DNA of 64,000 bases from Lepidodermella squamata. Lineage: Eukaryota > Gastrotricha. Of this stretch, positions 21,868 through 31,992 are shown one piece after another. The notes below the pieces were generated by a model, which saw only the letters and a list, made by a program, of their open reading frames with translations, searched no databases and was not told where the DNA came from. A program made the translations under genes and the position numbers. The stretch's first letter is position 1, and every line of letters starts with the position of its first letter. The stretch spans positions 2,170,001 to 2,234,000 of the forward strand of contig JBLDXI010000019.1 in the NCBI GenBank assembly GCA_047495785.1, read 5' to 3'.

Positions 21868-24800
21868 ATGAGACGGACAATTTTTGAATTTTACGGTATT
21901 TTTTCATTTATTTTCAATTTTTACCTTTGGATTTATTTCAAGTGTTTGTCAGATATGAGTGTAAATTTCGTTGAAATATTTCTTTATCTTACAGTCTGGC
22001 TGATTCCTGCCGTATGCGGACAATCATTGCTGTGTGCAAATGGCGTCTATCAGCCACAATACTCCTTCAACGATACAAGCAGCAGGGCTACTAATTGGGA
22101 CTACTTCTACAACTCCGACATCAACAGCAACGGCCAGGTTCCTGGAACTACTCGTTTGATTGCTGCGAATAATCCGGCGGATGGCAGTGTTTGGGCCAAG
22201 ACGGTTAGCTTAGTTTCGAGGAAATTCGCAAAATTATTGAAGAATTAATTCACAGCCCTTCACTTTGGATGACTTCTACGCAGAAGTCACGGTTAGAATG
22301 GGGTCAATGACAGTGTCCAACAGTTATGGTATCGCCTTTGTCCTATCAAACAATGCAGGTGTATATCGACCAACTGGCGCTCTAGACAACACCTGGTATT
22401 TTGGTGTCAGGCGGGACAATCACTTAGGTGAAAGACTAATTCCTATAATGCCCATCCTTCTATAATACCGCTGAATTTAGGGATGACAATCTTTATGCAA
22501 CCCCTGTATAAGGGCGTAGCTGGTGGTTTCTTCGCTGAGACCAACGGTACAAAATGGTGGAGCTGGGGATCTAATTCTTGCGGATCCCTCGAATGGTGTT
22601 GGATTTCATCTAATTCGTCCTTTGTCGGCCAATATTTCAACAATCGAACTACTACTTGGATGATTCGGGTTCAGTCTCAACTCTTGAGTGTTAGCGCTTG
22701 CGTATATGGTACGAGCATTTGTGTGACAACGCTCAGAAACGTTTCGATGCCGAGTTCTTATCAGACGAAATTCGGTCACATGACCAACTACTTCGGAATT
22801 GGGGCGTCTGAAAGGAACGGCCCTCTTTCTATCGATTTGAATTCTGTCAACGTTTGGGACTGCGCAACTCAGGCTCCAGTCGTTTCAACTGTAAGTCACT
22901 TGTTACGATGCAAGTAAGTATTATAACCGAGATGTTATGCCTTAGATCAAGCCCCAACCTTTGTTTTGCACGGGAGGGACCTACAAACCTGCTCTCTCAT
23001 TCGAGCAATACAGTAGTTTTACCTCCAATTGGAATTACTATCACTATCAGAACCTAAACCTCACAAGCCAAACTTGCAACTGCTCCGTTCGATTGATTGA
23101 TGAAACTACGTCAGCTGTTGGTACGATGTGGACTAAAAGCGTGAGATTTAATAGATTTAGGTACATTATGCTACAATTCCTCTCTTCTTGAATCAGCCTT
23201 TCACCTTAAACGACTTCTATATCGAAGTGGTTGGAGAGATGAAATTTGATACGGCCACAAATCCTGATGGGTGGGTTGTCATAATCTCAAACCAAGCTGG
23301 TATCAATCGCCCTGCATCCGGTTACTTTACTAGCGCTGATGGTTATTACGGTGTCAACGATTTTAACACCCGGGGTACAATTTTTCTTGAATACAAGAAT
23401 TTCTTTAAAGGCGCCTACCGCTATAGGGCTTACAATTTATATGCAGCCTTTCGAGACAGCAGTTATGGGACTTTTTCAGACTGCAACCAGGGGTGCAACG
23501 TGGTATGGGTACTGCGTGGACTTGGACTGGTGTTACAAAGTTGGGCAATATTTCTTCGACTCGTACTTCTCAGCAATCGCATTGTGGCAAATCCGAGTAC
23601 AGGGGCGTAATCTCACGGTTGACGTCTGCAGATACGGGACCAGCGTATGCGAAAGGACTATTCAAGCCACGATGAGCAATAGCCTGCAAGGTGAATTCAG
23701 CGGGGTCAACATGTCACTGGGTATAGCGGCAAACAATGACGAAGCGATAGTGTCTCCGGTAGACATCTATTCTGTCAACGTTTGGGACTGCTCGGGTTCG
23801 ACCGGGTCAGGTCCAGCCACTCCTAACAACTGGATCTTACCGGCTGGCTCTGCATTTTGGACTAATTTAACTACGTCAACTTCCAGCACTTCAACTTCGT
23901 CTACAACAACAACTAGCACAACGACTTCAACTTCACCAAGCACTACCACGAACACACCATCAACGACACCTTTGACTTCATCTAGTACATCTTCAACCAC
24001 GTCAACCCAAACCAGTACCTCGACATCGAAGTCGTCCACTACCATGGTTACTGCGACTTCGCCTACAACATCGAAATCTTCAACTAGTACTACTTCGACT
24101 TCGACTACAGCGTCGACACCATCTACTACTCCTACATCGTCAACTGAGAAAACAAGTGTGATTTTAACCTCAACTACCATCGGGACCACCACGGCAGAAA
24201 CGACGCTGATGACATCCGTCTCCGTAATACCATCTACTATCATTCAATATTCTACATCAGCGTCTACCTCATCATTTACTTATACGTCGAGCGTGAAGCA
24301 ACAGAACCAACAGACTTCAGGTGTGAAATCAACGGTAATCTTTTAGGGTGAATTTTCGTGATTTTGTAATTAGTCCGAATTATCTATAGACAACCGTTCC
24401 AACAACCTCAGCAACTTCGACCCCCATAAACACACCCTTGTCTACGAATTTATCGAGCGGCGGAGATGCGAATAAGTTGCGGTAAATTCCAATAATTGTC
24501 CTAAAATGGTGTTTAGACATCGGTGCAATGACGACAAAAATGGAAACATTCGCCCTTGTCTCGACGCAAAAATTGCAGAGGTTGATTCAACTTGTGGATG
24601 ATTTAACTGAACTCCCTATGGCTAACATCACTGCGAAAGAGCTTCAGGAAGATTGCAAAGACTTTCTGCCATCAAGAACAGCTCCTCCACCAAACAAGAC
24701 ATCGCCGATATTCTGGATTAGGCCAGCCTTGGGAATCGACAAATTAGTAGAGGTCAACACTATCGGGGAGAAAATATCTGTCGTAGGAACAATGCTGCTA

Positions 24801-25721
24801 TCTTGGTCGGTCACAACATGTGCAGCTGATAGCGTCGATATTTTCACCAGTCGGCCAATGGAACAGCTTTATGTAGCACAAACCAGCGAAGTCTGGACCC
24901 CGGCTTTCAGATTCGTTAACAGTGCCAGTGGAACAATCTACATGCAAACTACAAGCGAATTTGGCGAAGATTTGATCGTAACTATGAACAAGCAATCTAC
25001 CTCCCCTAATCGGTCTATTGACTTCTATTGGCTGAAAGATGGTACTTTCTCGGCATCTTGCGAATTGGATCTAGCTTATTTTCCGTTTGATCAACAAACT
25101 TGTCTCTTCGTTTTTGCCCTCAATCGAGCCGTCAATCTTATCCGGCTTCAAAGTCCCATATTTTTTTGGCCTACTGAAGGCTCGTCTGGCACGTGGAAGT
25201 ATGTTGGGCATTACTCCTCCTTAAAAACTTCATCTTATAAAGGAAAGCAAGTTAGCACAGTCTTTTATGGAGTTACCCTCAATAGAAATCCAACTTTTTA
25301 CATGTTCAATCTCGTTATGCCTTGTGCTTTGTTGTTCGGAATGGAAATTGCGTCTTTCCTCATGCCTCCCAGTGTCCCCGACAGACCGGCATTCACTATG
25401 ACTGTACTGCTAGCGTTCGGAGTTGCTCAGTCGAGCATTGTTAATTTTGTTCCCATGACCTCAAGCCGCATTCTGATTGCTGATTACGTAACTGCTCTAT
25501 CTTGGCTGTGTTTTGTATGTGGCTTGTACCAACTCGCCGTCTGTTGTCATGAGCATGCCCTGTCTACCGATTCTCCTGTTGTGAGATCGAAGAAAATCAA
25601 GAACCTTGATCAAATGATTTTCCATCGCATTGGATTTATTCGATGCTTAGACATTCTGTGCATGTTCTTCTGCCTGGTGGCCTTCATTAGTTTACATGGA
25701 TACTTGGGCCTGATGGGTTGA
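21868..25721 (+). CDS. Cys-loop ligand-gated ion channel with tandem lectin-like ectodomain, copy A
   Basis: Exons 21868-21895, 21995-22203, 22256-22427, 22481-22890, 22946-23140, 23197-23374, 23427-24320 and 24517-25721 join in frame to 1096 aa. Order: signal peptide; beta-sandwich repeat 1 (about 25-270) and repeat 2 (about 273-518), each with a DDFY/NDFY strand and a closing VNVWDC; a Thr/Ser-rich stalk of about 175 residues; then a Cys-loop receptor with CELDLAYFPFDQQTC (13 residues between Cys), and four membrane helices with PDRPAFTMTVLLAFGV leading into M2. No vicinal Cys pair is seen in the C-loop region. The conserved downstream stalk exon (24390-24481) cannot be spliced in frame here, so I used an alternative donor at 24321. 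If the first intron is not removed, translation could start at 21955. Ligand and ion are unknown. Confidence 0.82.
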
Positions 25722-26770
25722 AGAAATTTACCCTCCTACAGTGAAAATCAAAAGTTACGCACGGTCAGGAATTTGCTGTTGAAACTAAAAATATCTCACT
25801 CGCGCCCAAGCTATTTTAGCTCCAAGCTTGGGTTGAACTCAGCAAAAAATGAAAAGCGTAACTCGGACAGACCAAAAAGTTTTAATAGTTTCAAAAATAT
25901 GAATATTCATAAGGTGCTAATTAGTATTCCGAAGCCCTCAAAGTTGATAATTATGTCAGAAAAATTATGGAACAATTATTTTTAATTTGTTATAACCTTA
26001 CTTTGAGTGCTCAAATTTTTCTGTAATTTTTGGCACTTAACTAAGAATGTCCTAGTTTCATGACATCTCATGAATATATTCATATTATTGAAGCTATTCC
26101 CCTTTTCCTTGGAGCTATTTTTGGAGATCGTGAAAAGGCGTCATTTTGGTCCGTTTTGCTGGGGATAAACAGCCATATTTCGCACGTGCAAAAATGTCAA
26201 CTAGCATCGCCTCAATTCCACTTTGCGGATCTTTTGATTGTCACTGTATAGCTGATTTGAAACTATGTATTCACTTTGACCTAGGTCGGTTTGAAAGATT
26301 ATAGACAGAATAGTGATTATTTGTTATCAATCGAATACCTCTGCTTAATTGGAGGGCAATATGTTTTTCGTTGTACAGAATGTGCACAGCTATTCTTGCA
26401 GGTCTTCGCCCGTTTCACATATTTCCTCTCTCGGTGACTGTATTGTGATTGTCTCTGTTCAAGTAAAAATGGGAACAAACGGGCAAAGTCTACAATTACT
26501 CATGACGAATTCTTACAGTGAAGTCTAATAAATGTCAACCAAAGCCCTTAGGATACGAAATGAGCCAGGTCCAAACATGAACAACAACAAAAGTTCAGAT
26601 GTGAACGCCTTTACTGAATTTCAATGTTTGAAGCTCTGGGATCGTGCCCGTGTCGTACCCAAATGATAGTTTTTAACATGAATAATGCAGGTGTTTATCG
26701 AAATAATTCATGAAAATTAGAAATGCCGGATAAACTCTATGCAGTTCTTATCATGTTCAACTCATGTTTA
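25722..26770. other. Gap after channel copy A, with faint channel-like traces
   Basis: No gene. A 21-base stretch at about 26682-26702 resembles the NNAGVYR codons of the lectin-like repeat, and about 26573-26590 resembles part of the first exon; both are too short to be sure. Probably eroded remains belonging to the broken copy that follows. Confidence 0.35.
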
Positions 26771-26832
26771 GTCTCGATGACTCTTACTCGGAGGTCACAG
26801 TGAAAATAGGTCCCTTCACGGCAAGTAACATA

Positions 26833-28871
26833 TTGTCGTCGGTGCGGCCAAAAGTAATATGTCCAAGAGTGGTAATTTTGAGATAAATCGTAAAAACAGC
26901 TTTATTTTCGAAATTTTCAGTAAAATATGTCACCGAGTTGACCAAGGGTGTAGTTGATCACGGCGGATCGAATGGCGCCGGCCATTTCCACCGCTTTTGC
27001 GATGCACCGTTTTTGCGCCATCGAGACATTCGTTGGACATATTACTGTTTTGTACCTTTTGTTTTTGTGTTATGGTGTTTTAATATAGGGTGGTTCGATT
27101 CCCCGTGCACACTTCCATTTTTTAAGCTATTTTATTTTGAAGCGTGAAAAGAGTTATTTCTCACTTGTATTTACAACATCGCGCTTCTGTGGTTCGATCC
27201 CTCATGCATCTGCGTGCATCTATTTATTCGGCGATTTTTACGCTATCATTTTGCTCGCGGTTTTGAGTGATTGTTTGCTGGACATATTACTTTTGGTGCC
27301 ATTTTCGAACTCGTGCCATGGACATATTACTGTTGATTCTGCCTACAAAGTGGCCTGGTAAAAAAAGGCACAAAAGTGGACATATTACTTTTGATCCCTG
27401 GGGTGTTTTTTTTTATTCGACCCGGCTTGCCCGCGCCCGCACTGCCCGCACACGTTCATTTATTCCGCCCGGACCGCCCGAACATCCACGGGCGCCCGAA
27501 CACATTTTTTTATTAGCCCGGCTTGCCCGCACTCTACACATCGCCCACAACGCCCGGCCTTGCAAGACCGGGCAGCTGCGGGAAAAGTGATCACGCACGC
27601 GATTCGAAGCAGCAAAAAAATGCAAAAAACACTAAATATCAGTGATCAAGTAGTGCTAGTGATCAATTTCTACTACTGAATAACGATTCAGAAAATAATA
27701 AAATAAATGCAAATAATTTGAAGATAATTATGCTCGGTACTGCAAAATCGCAGCGATTGACAAGCGACTCCGGATGGGTACTTCAATTTATCAATTAACA
27801 TCAATTACAACAATTTATCTCAAATGACCTCACATTGGAATTTCTTTAAATTATGTTTGCTTTGCTGTATCGAACCGAGAGTTTCGATGAAATTCGGATC
27901 GCTTTTCATCGTAGACTAATGTATCAAGTGGTAGAAAGATACCGAAAACCGTATTAATTATCAAATTATAATATCGCCGCATTAAACAGTAAACAGCCCC
28001 TAATTAATATTTTATCAAATCCAAATTATTGAATCAGTTAACGCGTATTTTCTTAATCTTTTCGGGATTTTGGAGCTGAGTTTAAGAACAGGTCTGCCCA
28101 GTATACCATGGCGATTTTCGCAAAATTTTGAAATTCAAAATTCCAGCCACCGTTCAAAATATTACCATATGGCATAACAATTTTGGAATATTGGTGAATG
28201 ATGGGAGTCATAATGAGGTCGAATTTATCCAGAGCTGAAGCGAGTCGAACACCGAAATTAAATTTTGCGTGGCGAATCACCTAGACCATCAGGTCGACCA
28301 GGCCTGTTTCGCAGAATATCTTCAGCTGAAGAATGGGAATTTGCGATCAAAAATATCTGTAGATTTTATCCTTCATAAGTCAAGTTGGACTGGAATGATG
28401 CGAATAATATTTTCCCTTAATTTGTGAGCATCATCATAAATCAGCTATCGCAGTAAAAACTCGCAAAAATATGAGTTATTAGCACTAGAGCCCGCATGCA
28501 TTTTTTTACTCGCCCGTATTTCCCAGCTCGCCCGCGTAGAAGTTGTTTTGAAAAAAATATGTTTTCGGGCCGCCCGCACAGCCCGGATTTTTTTATTCAC
28601 GTCGCCCGTGACGCCCAACTCGCCGCCCGGAAGAAAAAGCCGGGGAATAAAAAAATGTGCACACGCCCGCAAAACCCGTATTTTTTTATTGCTCGGCCGT
28701 ACAATCCGCCGGATCTCCCCGGGGGCAGTGGGGAATAAAAAAAACACCCCTGGCGAATTTTGAGATGCGGTTTTCCGAATAATGACCGGCGTTAAATTCT
28801 GAATTCGGAACTATAAAAATCTCATTTTCGATTTTGGATGGACATATTACTTTTGGCCGCACCGACGACGA
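26833..28871. mobile_element. Non-coding DNA transposon, about 2.0 kb, TA-flanked
   Basis: Ends are inverted repeats: TTGTCGTCGGTGCGGCC at the left and its near-perfect reverse complement at the right, continuing through a CAAAAGTAATATGTCC word (about 35 bp in all). TA lies on both sides. The word GGACATATTAC recurs inside (about 27038, 27279, 27320, 27379) and at the right end. No transposase is visible, so it is presumably mobilised in trans. Two GCCCG-rich islands lie at about 27420-27580 and 28500-28740. It interrupts the channel relic. Confidence 0.8.
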
Positions 28872-28878
28872 TATACGG

Positions 28879-30277
28879 CATTATGTTTCCGATTTTCCGG
28901 GTCAAAGTCCATTGTCAGCCATTGCTGTCATCCATCAGCCACAGTCAGCTCGCGTGTTGTCGTCCAGAGAGCTTGGTGACTTGGTGACTTGGTGACTTGG
29001 TCGTGTCATTGCAATTTTCAATGCAAATTTCGCATGATTTTTCCAGGTGTTACTTATTACACTGCAGCACATATAGTTTGTTCAGAAAATGATCGGGAAG
29101 TCTCTTGCAACCTGCTATCAAGAAACGGGTGAATTGCGGTTACGTCTATGTTAATCTCTTGCGTTTAGTTCGTAACGAGTTTTTCAAGTAATTCAGGGAC
29201 TTTTAACCACTGTTTAATAACATGGCCAACGATGGTGGATCAAAATGATGCAATTAAACATTTTACAGGTTTGGTGCTACAAAATCATGACATGAGTAGC
29301 ACTGAGATTAAAGATTTGCCGAGCGGGCGCAACTCAATGTTACCATGTGTTAATTGGAGTCAAATCAAAGCTAATTTCCGTCTTTTAGGTGAAAAGGAGA
29401 CATCACACCAAGATGTATGCTTATTATCAAACAGAATATTTTTAGCAGAGCCAAATTTGCTTGTTGCATACAATATCCGGGTGGATATCATTGGTAGATA
29501 GCACGATGGATATTGGCCTGAAGGCAAGAAGGCTTTCTATGTGGGCCAGGGGCGCAGCCGAACGCCGGAATGGTGGCCTGAAGGACGAATATCCATCGCT
29601 GTCCACCGATAAGACCCGGATATGGTTGTTATCCGGCGTCAAAAATCATAAAATCCGGATAACGGAGCCTAAGTTTAGATCCTGGCACCATAAACGCAAC
29701 CAAGTTAAAAACAGTGACTTTTTTAAAAATGCAGGAAAATCGGCAAATAAGGCAAAGCAGGCCATGATCTCAAAGCGATGATCAGGCCTTATGCAGAAAA
29801 TTGTTTTGGATTTCTGCTTATCAATCGCGATATTTTCCAGAAATATTTGAAAATTCATTACTTCTGCAAATGCATTCTGCTTCCCATCTTATTCAGTTTT
29901 ACCCCAAGCTAAAAGTCAGTAAAAAGTGTATTTATGTTTTCCTTTCCCCTAAATTCAATTTCTCAAAACAATTTGTTTGTAAGTCATCAAAACATAGATA
30001 CCTTGACCTGAAAAATTATCAAAACGAAAAGCTTGTCGATGATGTCATGGTTATTGATGATACAGGTACAAAATAAAGGTTATAGGTGCTGCAGTGTAAT
30101 AAGTAACACCTGGAAAAATCATGCGAAATTTGCATTGAAAATTGCAATGACACGACCAAGTCACCAAGTCACCAAGTCACCAAGCTCTCTGGACGACAAC
30201 ACGCGAGCTGACTGTGGCTGATGGATGACAGCAATGGCTGACAATGGACTTTGACCCGGAAAATCGGAAACATAATG
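28879..30277. mobile_element. Foldback-type transposon with 192 bp perfect inverted repeats
   Basis: The arm 28879-29070 is the reverse complement of 30086-30277 without a visible mismatch. Each arm starts CATTATGTTTCCGATTTTCC and contains four tandem CTTGGTGA-like units. The 1.0 kb interior carries a short inverted pair (CGATGGATATT at 29504-29514, its complement at 29588-29598) and no convincing protein; an 89-codon open stretch at 29232-29501 is not recognisable. It sits five bases beyond the first element, within the same former exon. Confidence 0.85.
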
Positions 30278-30468
30278 GGCTTCGCTTTTATTCTGTCGAA
30301 CAAAGCTGCCATTTACCGGCCGAGCACCGGGTCCATACTTGCCAACGAATGGCAGTTTGTTGTTAGGCGGGATAAGCATCTGGGTAACAGAGTTCTCGCC
30401 TCACTGATTTTTGTATCTGTAATTGTCTTATGTCTATAACTCTCTTCATGCTACCTTACGCAAAGATC

Positions 30469-31992
30469 AAATTAAAAAAACAAAAATCATTAAGTGACTT
30501 GGAAGTTCATGATTCATTTGCTCGGCAAAACCGACCTATAATGTTTATGAGCTGAAAAATTCGTTAAGCGAAATGCATTAAGCGCATTTTTCGGAAAATT
30601 GATCTGTGTTAATATTTTATGCCTGAAGTTTGTACATTTCAGTAATTCAGCAAGGAATGGTGCTAAGTGATGATTTCCCATTATCGAGACTTCGTTTTCA
30701 TCGAAATTGTCCAATTAGAACGCGCTGAATCAGCAACAATCGCTTCGTAACTGAGCTGACAATTGTACTGAGTGCGTCTATAATGAGCAATCAAAACCAG
30801 GCAGGGTTCAGAAAAATGCTCCCGTGCCTGATAGACCGATAGCATACTTGCCAATCATTTCAATTGCAGCTAAAATGGAATTTAAAATTCAAAAACAAAT
30901 AATGCTAAGAAAATTGAATATCTGATGATAATATCCCAACTAATGAGACGAAAACTCAATTTTTTCAGGAGGCTTCAATTACAGTACATAGCGGTATCAG
31001 CTGGCTTTTCTGCAAAGTTGTTCCCGCGTCGAATCGAGTACTAAATCGATTAAAAATTCCTTTTAATTTTAACCTGAAATAAGCTACCAATAAATTTAAG
31101 ATGTCTTGCACATGACCCTGAAATGCAATAAAACAGGGAATTTGTTAGTTTTTGCCTTAAATTGCTCCTGTTACCTGTCCCAATAAAGCCTTTTTCGGTA
31201 CCGAATAAGAGTGCTTGGGCTATTAAGTTGAATTGCGGAAAAAATACGCATCGATATTTCAAAAATGTGCGCGCGCACAAGGTCACGACGCAGCGAGAAC
31301 AATAATGCGGGCACCCCATTGTGCCACTTAACCTCTGTTGACTGATAGTGCGCGCACATGAAGCGATTCCATACTTTTACTCCAAGGTACTCACTCCACA
31401 ACTATTGGACAAGCCGTGTGCTCGCGACGATTTCGTTTGTTCAAATGCGCGCCCAATCCGCAATCCTGAACGAACGCATTGTTTCTGTAGTTTGCGAATA
31501 GTAGCTACGACAGTCGCGCGACACTGATTCGACACTAGCGATTGTCGGGAGTCAGAGAACACAGACGTGATTGTCGCGTGCAATAGCGAGACTGTCGCGC
31601 ATTTAAGAGGGCGCGCGCGACAAATCGCGCATTCGTAAATCCACCTTTATACCGTGGCAATCTGTTTGAGCTAGAATGCCGCTCACTCCATTAACACCCG
31701 AGCCATTTGCCGCGCGAGGCGACTACGGCGAGTCCGCCCGCGCCGCCGTATTCGAGAGCTAAATGGAGATATTTTGCAGCCACTCAATAGCAAGCATCCA
31801 AAGGCCCTTGGAAAGACAAGCTCTTGGGTAAGTCGAAAACCGGGGAAGTCATTTGCATGAATTTTCGCATGAATTATAAATACTTTGCCCATTGATAAAC
31901 AAGCACTCATCTTACATTTCGCAGCCGAGCTAACAGATTATTTCCACGTCCAAAACACGATTTTCCATCAAAATTGTTCTACCTTCAAAGTG
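30469..31992. other. Upstream region of channel copy B
   Basis: No gene. About 30590-30750 resembles 37740-37895 upstream of copy C. About 31255-31640 is CpG-rich with repeated TCGCGC/GCGCGA words and the palindrome TGTGCGCGCGCACA. The last 200 bases contain a block shared with copy C (listed separately). Confidence 0.5.
31783..31912 (+). promoter_or_regulatory. Conserved upstream block of channel copy B
   Basis: Matches 38683-38812 upstream of copy C, both about 80-145 bp before the inferred ATG. Shared words include AGCATCCAAAG/AGTATCCAAAG, CGGGGAAG, ATTTGCA and GATAAACAAGCACT. It is better kept than the DNA around it, so either recent duplication or promoter constraint explains it. Confidence 0.45.

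Larger units (their letters stand above)
26771..30468 (+). pseudogene. Relic of a fourth lectin-like channel copy, split by two transposons
   Basis: Pieces at 26771-26832, 28874-28878 and 30278-30468 are fragments of one lectin-like exon. The first reads SLDDSYSEVTVKIGPF, the last YRPSTGSILANEWQFVVRRD, closely matching repeat 1 of the intact copies. After a GT at the normal donor position, a short stretch encoding LFMLPYAK (about 30440-30465) marks the next exon start, then similarity ends. The two insertions lie in a single exon and their removal leaves the frame open, so the copy may have been intact when first hit. Nothing of its second repeat, stalk or channel part remains before copy B. 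Confidence 0.8.

Noticed and set aside
23860-24300. Thr/Ser tract of copy A as a simple repeat only
   Set aside because: It stays in frame between two conserved domains and copies B and C have an equivalent, so it is coding, though low in complexity.
24390-24481. Stalk exon of copy A as part of the coding sequence
   Set aside because: Only phase-2 donors are present, and the channel exon needs phase 1; including it would shift the frame.
26678-26704. NNAGVYR-like stretch as an exon of the broken channel copy
   Set aside because: Only about 20 bases match, and it lies upstream of sequence that should precede it; too short to annotate.
27075-27105. GGTTCGATTCC and a second GGTTCGATCC near 27193, resembling tRNA T-arms
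   Set aside because: No acceptor stem, D-arm or anticodon arm could be found upstream in either case; they lie inside a transposon.
29232-29501. 89-codon open stretch in the foldback element as a transposase
   Set aside because: No catalytic or DNA-binding pattern visible; length and position fit chance.
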